A stretch of DNA of 64,000 nt, from contig DJJU01000006.1 of NCBI GenBank assembly GCA_002434305.1, positions 744,001 through 808,000 of the forward strand. Reading direction: 5' to 3'. The number at the start of each line of letters is the position of its first letter. The stretch's first letter is position 1. Position numbers and translations under genes: made by a program. Positions 16,186-24,968 of this stretch are shown here, piece after piece. The stretch comes from Alicycliphilus sp. UBA6560 (GTDB taxonomy: Bacteria; Pseudomonadota; Gammaproteobacteria; Burkholderiales; Burkholderiaceae_C). Below the pieces are notes generated by a model, which was not told where the DNA came from, did not search any database, and saw only the letters and a list, made by a program, of their open reading frames with translations.

Positions 16186-16581
16186 TTACAGCTTTCCCTT
16201 GACGAGTTTCCAGTCGTTGCCCAGCTCGCGGCGCGTGAAGGCAAAGGCGTTGCCCAGCCCGCGCGCCAGCGACACCACCGTCAGCAGCACCGCCACGCAG
16301 GCCACCAGCCACCCGCCGGCCAGAAGCCAAGCGACCAAGGTCCGCTGCGGCGAGTCCCAGAACTGCACCAGCACCGCCAGCGACAGCAGCAACAGCGCCA
16401 GCACCGCCAGGGCGCCGAACAGGATGAGCATGACGATCATCTGCGCCAGACGGCGCTTCAAGTCGTCCAGCTCCAGTCGCGCCAGGGTGATGCGGTCTTC
16501 CGCAGCAATCGCGCCCTCGATGGCGGCGGCGCGCCAGCGCGCCACCCAGCCTTCCAGGCCCAGCAGGGATAGCCAGTTCAT
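16186..16581 (-). CDS. Phage holin family/YqjE-like membrane protein
   Basis: Product of 131 residues. A charged amphipathic N-terminal helix (ITLARLELDDLKRRLAQMIV) is followed by two adjacent transmembrane helices at about 50-75 and 85-108. This is the topology of the YqjE/holin-superfamily III proteins, which are not shown to be holins. It starts after a GAAGGAG ribosome-binding site and lies 34 bases after the DUF883 gene. YqjD/YqjE proteins are linked to the envelope and to ribosome association in E. coli stationary phase; applying that here is an inference. Confidence 0.75.
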   Translation of the reverse strand: MNWLSLLGLEGWVARWRAAAIEGAIAAEDRITLARLELDDLKRRLAQMIVMLILFGALAVLALLLLSLAVLVQFWDSPQRTLVAWLLAGGWLVACVAVLLTVVSLARGLGNAFAFTRRELGNDWKLVKGKL

Positions 16582-16615
16582 GGGCTCCTTCCTTCAGCGG
16601 GTTGTAGCGACGGCT

Positions 16616-16924
16616 TTAGCGGCGGGCCAGCAAAAAGCCCACCAGCGCACCCACGGCAACAGCGGCCGTGGCCACGCGCCACGGCTCGTCGTGGGCGTAG
16701 CGGTCGGCGGCGCGGGCGGCCTCACGGGCCTGCACGGCTGCATCCTGCGCGGCGCGCACGGCGGTGTCGCGCACGGTGTCGATGCCATCGTCCAGACGCT
16801 GGCGCAGCTGCTTGATCTGCGGAACGCTATCGAAATCCTTGCTGGCCAAGAGGCTACGCAGGTCACCCACCAGGCGCTCGAGTTCGTCCTGGGTCTTGGA
16901 GATGGAGTCGGATACGGAGGTCAT
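16616..16924 (-). CDS. DUF883/YqjD-like protein
   Basis: Product of 102 residues: a long amphipathic helix at residues about 5-75 (ISKTQDELERLVGDLRSLLA) and one C-terminal hydrophobic segment (VATAAVAVGALVGFLLARR) with a terminal RR, typical of DUF883 tail-anchored proteins such as ElaB and YqjD. First gene of a three-gene set. In E. coli YqjD sits in the inner membrane by its C-terminus and binds ribosomes in stationary phase. That function is inferred from family knowledge only. Confidence 0.82.
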   Translation of the reverse strand: MTSVSDSISKTQDELERLVGDLRSLLASKDFDSVPQIKQLRQRLDDGIDTVRDTAVRAAQDAAVQAREAARAADRYAHDEPWRVATAAVAVGALVGFLLARR

Positions 16925-16998
16925 AGCAGCCTTTCTTTGTTGTGCTCAACAGTAGAACCGCCCCCACTGCCAAACGGTGTAGGCGGGCGCCGCCAATC

Positions 16999-18108
16999 TT
17001 AGGCCCTGTTGTCCGCCAGCAGTCCTGTCACGTGCTCCCCGATGGCCAGCGCGCTGGTGAGGCCCGGGGATTCGATGCCGAACAGGTTGACCAGGCCCGC
17101 CACGCCGTGGTCGCGCGGGCCCTGGATCAGGAAGTCGGCAGCCGGCTCGCCGGGGCCATGAATCTTTGGGCGGATGCCGGCATAGCCCGGCAGCAGGCTG
17201 CCGTCCGGCAGTCCGGGCCAATAGCGGCGCACCTCGGCGTAAAAGCCCTCGGCGCGCCGCGGATCCACCGCCAGGTCGTCCGGACCATCGACCCACTGCA
17301 CGTCCGGTCCGAAGCGCGCCTGTCCGCCCAGGTCCAGCGTCAGGTGCACGCCCAGGCCCGCGGCCTGCGGTACGGGGTAGATCAGGTGGCTGAAGGGCGC
17401 GCGGCCGGCCAGGCTGAAGTAGCTGCCCTTGGCGAAGGCTGCGTGCGGCACGTGCTGCGGCTGCAGCATGGCAAAGCGCGCCGCCAGCTGCGGTGCCTGC
17501 AGACCGGCCGCGTTGACGACGCTGCGCGCAGCCAGCAGCGTGCCGTCGGCAGCTTCCAAAACGATAGCTGCTTGCGCTTGTTCGGCGCGGCTTACAGCCG
17601 AATTGAGTGCCAAAAGGCCGCCCGCGTTCTCCAGGTCGCCCTGCAGCGACAGCATGAGGGCGTGGCTGTCCACGATGCCGGTGCTGGGCGACAGCAGCGC
17701 GGCGTGGCACTGCAGCGCGGGCTCCAGCTGCTGTGCCCGCGCGTGGCCCAGCCATTGCAGGTCGTGCACACCGCTGGCCTGCGCCCGTGCCTGGATGGCC
17801 TGCAGCGCCTGTTCCTGATCCGGTGAAGTAGCGACGATGAGCTTGCCGCAGCGCCGGTGCGGCAGGCCGCGCTCGGCCAGGTAGTCGTACAGCAGCGCCT
17901 TGCCGCGCACGCACAGCCGGCCTTTCAGCGAGCCCGGTGGGTAGTAGATCCCGGCGTGGATGACCTCACTGTTGCGCGAGCTGGTCTGGGTGCCGATGGC
18001 GTTCTCGGCCTCCAGCACCAGCACTTCACGCCCGGCCAGGGCCAGCGCGCGCGCCACGGCCAGCCCCACCACGCCCGCGCCGATGACGACGCAATCCACC
18101 TGGTCCAT
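16999..18108 (-). CDS. LhgO-like FAD-dependent oxidoreductase
   Basis: Product of 369 residues, starting MDQVDCVVIGAGVVGLAVAR with the GxGxxG FAD-binding motif at the N-terminus. Family-typical blocks are SSRNSEVIHAGIYYPPGSLK, LCVRGKALLYDY, GIVDSHALM, YAGIRPKIHGPG and the C-terminal GIESPGLTSALAIGEHV. These fit the L-2-hydroxyglutarate oxidase/LhgO branch of the DAO superfamily, which oxidises L-2-hydroxyglutarate with quinone or oxygen. The exact substrate is inferred. About twenty residues (NSAVSRAEQAQAAIVLEA) are encoded by an in-frame copy of the interspersed repeat. Confidence 0.8.
   Translation of the reverse strand: MDQVDCVVIGAGVVGLAVARALALAGREVLVLEAENAIGTQTSSRNSEVIHAGIYYPPGSLKGRLCVRGKALLYDYLAERGLPHRRCGKLIVATSPDQEQALQAIQARAQASGVHDLQWLGHARAQQLEPALQCHAALLSPSTGIVDSHALMLSLQGDLENAGGLLALNSAVSRAEQAQAAIVLEAADGTLLAARSVVNAAGLQAPQLAARFAMLQPQHVPHAAFAKGSYFSLAGRAPFSHLIYPVPQAAGLGVHLTLDLGGQARFGPDVQWVDGPDDLAVDPRRAEGFYAEVRRYWPGLPDGSLLPGYAGIRPKIHGPGEPAADFLIQGPRDHGVAGLVNLFGIESPGLTSALAIGEHVTGLLADNRA
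17554..17614. repeat. In-frame copy of the interspersed repeat in the lhgO-like gene
   Basis: The plus strand reads AAAACGATAGCTGCTTGCGC followed by TTGTTCGGCG and ends with GAATTGAGTGCCAAAA. This is the short-form layout of copies at 28441 and 59506 (ATAGCTGCTTGCGCTTG, then CCGATTTGA-like end). It is translated in frame without a stop. Confidence 0.65.
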
Positions 18109-18141
18109 GCAGCCCCCTCGCCGCACGGCGGTGCGGCCATG

Positions 18142-18173
18142 AAAAAAGGGCCGGGAATCGCTTCCGGGCCCTT
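18142..18173 (-). terminator. Rho-independent terminator downstream of the tRNA-Val pair
   Basis: On the minus strand AAGGGCCCGGAA and a near-perfect complement TTCCCGGCCCTT form a stem with a 4-base loop, followed by TTTTTTC. It lies 16 bases past the 3' end of the second tRNA and directly before the lhgO-like start codon. Confidence 0.75.
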
Positions 18174-18188
18174 GGTTTCAAAGAAGTT

Positions 18189-18263
18189 TGGTGGGTGATA
18201 CATGGATCGAACATGTGACCCCTGCCGTGTGAAGGCAGTGCTCTACCGCTGAGCTAATCACCC
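18189..18263 (-). tRNA. tRNA-Val (anticodon CAC), copy 2
   Basis: The minus strand folds as a tRNA: acceptor GGGTGAT pairs with ATCACCC, D-arm TTAGCTCAGCGGTAGAGC, anticodon stem CTGCC/GGCAG with loop TTCACAC giving anticodon CAC (codon GUG), T-arm GTTCGATCC, discriminator A and encoded CCA. The mature sequence is identical to the copy 30 bases upstream. Confidence 0.95.
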
Positions 18264-18293
18264 CTGGCCACGGCATGCGCCATGACCAAAAAC

Positions 18294-18368
18294 TGGTGGG
18301 TGATACATGGATCGAACATGTGACCCCTGCCGTGTGAAGGCAGTGCTCTACCGCTGAGCTAATCACCC
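18294..18368 (-). tRNA. tRNA-Val (anticodon CAC), copy 1
   Basis: Same 75-base sequence as the adjacent copy, with CAC anticodon, TTCGATC T-loop and encoded CCA. It is the first tRNA after dnaQ on the minus strand, starting 41 bases past the dnaQ stop. Confidence 0.95.
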
Positions 18369-18409
18369 GCGTCGCGCTATGCGACAAGCCCGCGATTATG
18401 GCACAGGTT

Positions 18410-19126
18410 TCAGGCCGCGGCGGAGAAACTGCGCCAAACCGTCTTGCCGTCGCTGGCCTTGTCGATCTGCGCCAGTACGTCCTCGTGCGCGGCGAGCTCC
18501 TCGGGGGTGGGCGCCAGCACGGGCAGGGCGAACTGGCTCAGGTCCACGGCGGACAGGGGCTGGCCGTCCGCGCCGGAGCCGGCCTCGTCCATGATCAGCA
18601 GAGCATCCTGCCCACGCGTGAGGTTGATGTAGACGTCGGCCAGCAGCTCCGCGTCCAGCAGCGCGCCGTGCAGCTGGCGACCGGAGTTGTCCACGCCCAG
18701 GCGGTCGCACAGCGCGTCCAGCGAGTTGCGCTTGCCCGGGTACATCTCCTTGGCCATTGCCAGGGTGTCGGTGATGCCGGCCACGTGCTCGGCGAGCGGC
18801 GGCAGGCCGAGCAGCTCCAGCTCCTTGTCCAGGAAGCCGACGTCGAAGCTGGCGTTGTGGATGATCAGCTCGGCGCCGCGCAGGTAGTCCAGGATGTCCC
18901 GCGCGCACTCGGCGAACTTGGGCTTGTCGCGCAGGAAGTCGCTGGTGATGCCGTGCACCCGCAGCGCCTCCTCGTGGCTTTCGCGCTCGGGGTTGATGTA
19001 CAGGTGCAGGTTGTTACCGGTGAGCTTGCGGTGCACCAGTTCCACGCAGCCCAGCTCGAGGATGCGGTCGCCGTCGGCGGCCGACAGGCCGGTGGTTTCC
19101 GTATCGAGGACGATCTGGCGGGTCAT
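18410..19126 (-). CDS. dnaQ: DNA polymerase III epsilon subunit (3'-5' exonuclease)
   Basis: Proofreading subunit of replicative DNA polymerase III. The 238-residue product has Exo I (VLDTETTG), Exo II (IIHNASFDVGFLDKEL) and Exo III (HGALLDAELLADVY) with the catalytic acidic residues and His, plus the characteristic ALCDRLGVDNSGR block. The C-terminal part that contacts the polymerase is short but present. Length matches DnaQ (about 243 in E. coli). It lies only 6 bases after fdx, so it is probably translated from the distal end of the hscBA-fdx transcript. Confidence 0.96.
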   Translation of the reverse strand: MTRQIVLDTETTGLSAADGDRILELGCVELVHRKLTGNNLHLYINPERESHEEALRVHGITSDFLRDKPKFAECARDILDYLRGAELIIHNASFDVGFLDKELELLGLPPLAEHVAGITDTLAMAKEMYPGKRNSLDALCDRLGVDNSGRQLHGALLDAELLADVYINLTRGQDALLIMDEAGSGADGQPLSAVDLSQFALPVLAPTPEELAAHEDVLAQIDKASDGKTVWRSFSAAA

Positions 19127-19132
19127 GGCCGA

Positions 19133-19468
19133 TCAGTTCTCGCGCGCGTGGTTGATGGTGTATTTGGGGATTTCCACCGTCACGTCGTCCTGCGCCAGGA
19201 TGGCCTGGCAGGACAGGCGCGACTGCGGCTCCAGGCCCCATGCGCGGTCCAGCAGGTCTTCTTCCTCTTCCTCGGCCTCGTTCAGAGAGTCGTAGCCCTT
19301 GCGCACGATGACGTGGCAGGTGGTGCAGGCGCAGCTCATGTCGCAGGCGTGCTCGATGTTGATGCCGCCCTCCAGCAGCGCCTCGCAGATGGAGGTGCCG
19401 GCCGGGGCACTGATCTCGGTGCCCTCGGGGGCGTATTCGGGATGGGGCAGGATCTTGATGACGGGCAT
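19133..19468 (-). CDS. fdx: ISC-type [2Fe-2S] ferredoxin
   Basis: Electron donor for cluster assembly on IscU. The 111-residue protein carries the adrenodoxin-type cluster motif CDMSCACTTC with the fourth Cys in RLSCQA, and the acidic helix ESLNEAEEEEEDLLD-like segment near residues 62-75. The start MPVIKILPHPEY is typical. It follows hscA by 38 bases and precedes dnaQ by 6. Confidence 0.97.
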   Translation of the reverse strand: MPVIKILPHPEYAPEGTEISAPAGTSICEALLEGGINIEHACDMSCACTTCHVIVRKGYDSLNEAEEEEEDLLDRAWGLEPQSRLSCQAILAQDDVTVEIPKYTINHAREN

Positions 19469-19506
19469 GGTGCTTGTCGTGTGCTTTCTTTGCGTTCTCT
19501 CGTGCG

Positions 19507-21381
<1,875 letters not shown>

Positions 21382-21420
21382 GTCGTTGTTTCTTGTTCCG
21401 TGGATTCTTGGGGCAACCCG

Positions 21421-21939
21421 TTATTGTCCCTGCTGCTCCCGGCGCAGTTCGATATCGCGGCCGAATCGCGCAATGAACATGAGGGCTCTGACTTCGCGGG
21501 CGGCGCCCGCCCAGTCCTGTTGCTCGTCGATGAGCTGCTGCAGCCGGGTGGTGGCGGCGCGGCGCTCGCCGTCCATGTCGTCCTCCAGCGCGTCCAGCTG
21601 GGCGGGGGACTCGGCCTCTTCCAGGGCCTCGCGCCACTGCATCTGCTGCATCAAAAACTGCGCCGGCATGGCTGTGTTGTCCTCCGCGCGGATGGGCGCC
21701 CCGTGCAGCTCGCACAGGTAGGCGGCGCGCTTGAGCGGGTCTTTTAGGCGCTGGTAGGCCTCGTTGATGCGCACCGACCACTGCATGGCCACGCGCTGCG
21801 CGGCCGGCCCCTGGGCGGCGAAGCGGTCGGGGTGGGCCTCGCGCTGCAGCTCCTTCCAGCGCGCGTCCAGCTGGGCGCGGTCCTGCGCGAAGCGGCGCGG
21901 CACGGCGAACAGTTCGAAATCGTCGGATTGCAGGTTCAT
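21421..21939 (-). CDS. hscB: Fe-S co-chaperone HscB (J-domain)
   Basis: J-domain partner that delivers IscU to HscA. Product of 172 residues with the HPD motif in REAHPDRFAAQG, and the C-terminal three-helix IscU-binding region (LMQQMQWREALEEAESPAQL). HscB is usually 170-176 residues. The start ATG at 21939 abuts a copy of the interspersed repeat, so it has no obvious strong ribosome-binding site. A terminator and the repeat separate it from iscA. Confidence 0.95.
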   Translation of the reverse strand: MNLQSDDFELFAVPRRFAQDRAQLDARWKELQREAHPDRFAAQGPAAQRVAMQWSVRINEAYQRLKDPLKRAAYLCELHGAPIRAEDNTAMPAQFLMQQMQWREALEEAESPAQLDALEDDMDGERRAATTRLQQLIDEQQDWAGAAREVRALMFIARFGRDIELRREQQGQ

Positions 21940-22036
21940 ATCAAAAATGTGAGCAGCTGCCGCTTTTCCAGAGCTGTTTTGCGATGGTTTTCATGGTCAA
22001 AACCCCGATATTCAAGCGCGAGCAGCTATTGTTTCT
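21938..22036. repeat. Interspersed repeat copy (long form) between iscA and hscB
   Basis: The left end reads GTGAGCAGCTGCCGCTTTTC and the right end CAAGCGCGAGCAGCTATTG, inverted relatives, around a centre with GATGGTTTTCATGG and an internal AAAACC. It reaches the hscB start codon and may contribute its promoter or leader. Confidence 0.7.
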
Positions 22037-22050
22037 GAAGCACCATCCCC

Positions 22051-22085
22051 AAAAAAAACCGCCAGCACGCGACGCGATGGCGGTT
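22051..22085 (-). terminator. Rho-independent terminator after iscA
   Basis: On the minus strand AACCGCCA and TGGCGGTT form a perfect 8-bp stem around a 13-base loop, followed by a run of T from the eight A at 22051-22058. It lies 37 bases past the iscA stop and upstream of hscB. Confidence 0.8.
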
Positions 22086-22121
22086 CGTACGGCGGGCGCA
22101 CCGGCAGCGCGGCCCGGCTCT

Positions 22122-22445
22122 TCAGACGCGGAAGCTCTCCCCGCAGCCGCAGCGGTCGCGCTCGTTGGGGTTGTTGAACCTGAAGCCCTCGTTCAGCCCC
22201 TCGCGCACGAAGTCCAGCTCGGTGCCGTCGATGTAGGCCAGGCTCTTGGGGTCGATCATGAGCTTCACGCCGTGGTCCTCGAACACCACGTCGGCCGGGT
22301 CCTGCTCGTCCACGTACTCCAGCTTGTAGGCCAGGCCGGAGCAGCCCGTGGTCTTGATGCCCAGCCGCACGCCCACGCCCTTGCCGCGACGCGACAGATA
22401 GCGCGTCACATGCCGGGCGGCGGCTTCGGTCAGGGTGATGGCCAT
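22122..22445 (-). CDS. iscA: Iron-sulfur cluster carrier IscA
   Basis: A-type carrier that accepts and delivers clusters or iron. From ATG 22445 the product has 107 residues, the standard IscA length. The three conserved cysteines are present: one in KTTGCSGLAYKLEY and two in the C-terminal CGCGESF. It lies 17 bases after iscU. A longer frame to 22760 runs antisense-like through iscU and was rejected. Confidence 0.97.
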   Translation of the reverse strand: MAITLTEAAARHVTRYLSRRGKGVGVRLGIKTTGCSGLAYKLEYVDEQDPADVVFEDHGVKLMIDPKSLAYIDGTELDFVREGLNEGFRFNNPNERDRCGCGESFRV

Positions 22446-22462
22446 GTGCGCCGCTCCTGTCG

Positions 22463-22867
22463 TCAGGCCAGCGCTTCGGCAGTGGCGCCGTGCTTGGCCT
22501 TGTAGTCGTTCACGGCGGCCTTGATGGCATCCTCGGCCAGGATGGAGCAGTGGATCTTCACGGGCGGCAGCGCCAGCTCCTGTGCGATCTCGCTGTTCTT
22601 CAGCGCAGCGGCCTCGTCCAGCGTCTTGCCCTTGACCCATTCGGTCACCAGCGACGACGAGGCAATGGCCGAGCCGCAGCCGTAGGTCTTGAAGCGCGCG
22701 TCCTCGATCACGCCGGTGTCGGGGTTGACCTTGATCTGCAGCTTCATCACGTCGCCGCATGCCGGTGCGCCGACCATGCCGGTGCCGACCGTTTCGTCGC
22801 CCTTGTCGAACGAGCCGACGTTGCGCGGGTTTTCGTAGTGGTCGATAACCTTGTCAGAGTAAGCCAT
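22463..22867 (-). CDS. iscU: Iron-sulfur cluster scaffold IscU
   Basis: Scaffold on which IscS and ferredoxin assemble [2Fe-2S] clusters. The 134-residue protein has the cysteines in VGAPACGDVMKLQ, FKTYGCGSAIASSS and the C-terminal LPPVKIHCSILAEDAI; LPPVK is the HscA recognition motif. It follows iscS by 33 bases. Confidence 0.98.
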   Translation of the reverse strand: MAYSDKVIDHYENPRNVGSFDKGDETVGTGMVGAPACGDVMKLQIKVNPDTGVIEDARFKTYGCGSAIASSSLVTEWVKGKTLDEAAALKNSEIAQELALPPVKIHCSILAEDAIKAAVNDYKAKHGATAEALA

Positions 22868-22900
22868 GGTGTCGTTCTCCTATTCCTTGTCTTGCCGCAA

Positions 22901-24121
22901 TCAGTGGGCCGCCCACTGGATGGTGCTCAGATCGACACCGTCCTGGAACATCTCCCACAGCGGGCTCAATTCGCGCAGCTTGGCCACGTTGTGGCGAATG
23001 GTCTGCACGGCGTAATCGATCTCTTCCTCAGTCGTGAAGCGGCCGATGGTCATGCGCAGGCTGCTGTGCGCCAGCTCGTCGCTGCGACCCAATGCGCGCA
23101 GCACGTAGCTGGGCTCCAGACTGGCCGAGGTGCAGGCCGAGCCGCTGGAAACCGCCAGGCCCTTGATGCCCATGATCAGCGACTCGCCCTCGACGTAGTT
23201 GAAGCTCATGTTCAGGTTGTGCGGCACCCGGCGTTCCAGGTCGCCGTTGATGAACACCTGCTCCACGTCCTTCAGGCCGTTCAGCAGGCGTTGCTGAAGG
23301 GCGCGCACCTTGGCCGCGTCCTGCGCCATCTCGTCTTTGGCGATGCGGAAGGCCTCGCCCATGCCGACGATCTGGTGCGTAGGCAGCGTGCCCGAGCGCA
23401 TGCCGCGCTCATGGCCGCCGCCGTGCATCTGCGCCTCCAGACGCACGCGCGGCTTGCGGCGCACGTACAGCGCGCCGATGCCCTTGGGGCCATAGGTCTT
23501 GTGCGAGGCCAGGCTCATCAGGTCCACGGGCAGCTGCTTGACGTCGATCTCGACCTTGCCGGTGGCCTGGGCCGCATCGACGTGCAGCAGCACGCCCTTT
23601 TCGCGGCAGATGGCGCCGATGGCCGGAATGTCCTGGATCACGCCGATCTCGTTGTTCACGAACATGACGCTGGCAAGAACCGTGTCCGGACGAATGGCGG
23701 CCTTGAAGACTTCCAGATCCAGCAGGCCGTTTTCCTGCACGTCCAGGTAGGTCACCTCAAAGCCCTGGCGCTCCAGCTCACGCATCACGTCCAGCACGGC
23801 CTTGTGCTCGGTCTTGACGGTGATCAGGTGCTTGCCCTTGCCCTGGTAGAAGTGCGCAGCGCCCTTGATGGCCAGGTTGTTGGACTCGGTCGCACCGCTG
23901 GTCCAGACGATTTCGCGCGGGTCAGCGCCGATCAGGTCGGCCACTTGGCCGCGGGCCTTTTCCACGGCTTCTTCCGCCTCCCAACCCCAGGCATGGCTGC
24001 GCGACGCCGGGTTGCCGAAGTGCTCGCGCAGCCAGGGGATCATCGCGTCCACGACGCGCGGGTCCACGGGGGTCGTCGCGCCGTAGTCGAGGTAGATGGG
24101 AAAGTGCGGGGTCATGTCCAT
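22901..24121 (-). CDS. iscS: Cysteine desulfurase IscS
   Basis: PLP enzyme that provides sulfur from cysteine for clusters and for tRNA thiolation. Product of 406 residues (E. coli 404). The PLP lysine lies in SLASHKTYGPKGIGALYVRR, split here as SHKTYGPKG, and the persulfide cysteine in SSGSACTSASLEPSYVL. The C-terminus LSPLWEMFQDGVDLSTIQW is typical of IscS and its IscU interaction. It follows iscR by 83 bases. Confidence 0.98.
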   Translation of the reverse strand: MDMTPHFPIYLDYGATTPVDPRVVDAMIPWLREHFGNPASRSHAWGWEAEEAVEKARGQVADLIGADPREIVWTSGATESNNLAIKGAAHFYQGKGKHLITVKTEHKAVLDVMRELERQGFEVTYLDVQENGLLDLEVFKAAIRPDTVLASVMFVNNEIGVIQDIPAIGAICREKGVLLHVDAAQATGKVEIDVKQLPVDLMSLASHKTYGPKGIGALYVRRKPRVRLEAQMHGGGHERGMRSGTLPTHQIVGMGEAFRIAKDEMAQDAAKVRALQQRLLNGLKDVEQVFINGDLERRVPHNLNMSFNYVEGESLIMGIKGLAVSSGSACTSASLEPSYVLRALGRSDELAHSSLRMTIGRFTTEEEIDYAVQTIRHNVAKLRELSPLWEMFQDGVDLSTIQWAAH

Positions 24122-24177
24122 GGCTGGCTCAGGCTGCTTCCGGCTGGCGTTGTGTTGTTATCGGGATCGAATGCTTT

Positions 24178-24222
24178 ACGACTTGGCAAACGCATTGCAG
24201 GTCTTCACGACTTGGCAAACGC
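24178..24222. repeat. Short direct repeat duplicating the 3' end of iscR
   Basis: ACGACTTGGCAAACGC occurs at 24178-24193 and 24207-24222, 29 bases apart. The second copy encodes the end of IscR (NAFAKS and stop on the minus strand) and the first lies just past the stop. The offset is not a multiple of three. This looks like a local tandem duplication. Confidence 0.85.
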
Positions 24223-24741
24223 GTTGCCAAGGGCGAACACCGAGTTGGGGGCGTTCACGCGGATGGGCTTGACCACGGGCGTGGTCGAGATGGCGCGGCG
24301 CGTGACCGGCTTGTCCTCGATCTGGATGCCCTTGGCCAGCTGCTCGTCCACCAGCTTTTGCAGCGTGACCGAGTCCAGGAACTCGACCATGCGCTGGTTC
24401 AGCGCGGCCCACAGCTCGTGCGTCATGCAGCGGCCGGCTTCGCCCAGGCAGTTTTCCTTGCCACCGCATTGCGTGGCGTCAATAGGCTCATCCACCGAGA
24501 CGATAATATCGGCCACGGTGATATCGCCTGCCTTGCGGGCCAGCGTGTAGCCGCCACCGGGGCCACGGGTGGACTCCACCAGCTCATGGCGGCGCAGCTT
24601 GCCGAACAGCTGCTCCAGATACGAAAGGGAAATCTGCTGGCGCTGGCTGATTGCCGCCAGCGTGACGGGGCCGTTGTTCTGGCGCAGGGCCAGGTCAATC
24701 ATGGCGGTGACCGCAAAACGGCCTTTGGTGGTGAGACGCAT
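24205..24741 (-). CDS. iscR: Rrf2-family transcriptional regulator IscR
   Basis: [2Fe-2S]-sensing regulator of the isc operon. The ATG at 24741 (MRLTTKGRFAVTAMIDLAL) is the conserved IscR start; a start five codons upstream is less likely. Product of 178 residues with the winged helix (ISQRQQISLSYLEQLFGKLR) and three cluster cysteines in CGGKENCLGEAGRC. The nearby His (MTHELW) is the fourth ligand in E. coli. First gene of the isc cluster, with a possible extended -10 promoter about 160 bases upstream. Confidence 0.97.
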   Translation of the reverse strand: MRLTTKGRFAVTAMIDLALRQNNGPVTLAAISQRQQISLSYLEQLFGKLRRHELVESTRGPGGGYTLARKAGDITVADIIVSVDEPIDATQCGGKENCLGEAGRCMTHELWAALNQRMVEFLDSVTLQKLVDEQLAKGIQIEDKPVTRRAISTTPVVKPIRVNAPNSVFALGNAFAKS

Positions 24742-24899
24742 CGCAAGCTCCTTCAAGGTCAGGCTTGATCGTTATGAAAAGCCGTGGGGCAGCAGCCTGC
24801 GCTGGCCTTCGGCACCGTCCCCGCCCTTCTTGCCCCATGCACGCGGTCTAGGGGTTTGCTCTCAGTCGTGGGGTTGTTTTTTTCTGAATGTGTGAGGCG

Positions 24900-24932
24900 A
24901 TTGTAGCACAAATCCCGATCTTTTTTGTCGGG
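24900..24932 (-). promoter_or_regulatory. Possible iscR promoter and overlapping inverted repeat
   Basis: The 227-base gap between uvrB and iscR is A/T-richer here. The minus strand shows an extended -10 (TGCTACAAT, 24908-24900) with no clear -35, as expected for a promoter under regulator control. Just upstream CCCGA and TCGGG (24914-24918 and 24928-24932) form a short inverted repeat around a run of T. I cannot match a full IscR type 1 operator, so this is tentative. Confidence 0.35.
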
Positions 24933-24968
24933 TAAGTGAACTCATCAGTCACATTTCTCCCTCAACGG

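Noticed and set aside
18189..18368. Two 75-base direct repeats considered as a CRISPR-like unit
   Set aside because: They fold as complete tRNAs with CCA ends; only two copies and no spacer pattern.
18178..18387. Small minus-strand open frame containing a duplicated peptide
   Set aside because: The duplication is explained by the two identical tRNA-Val genes.
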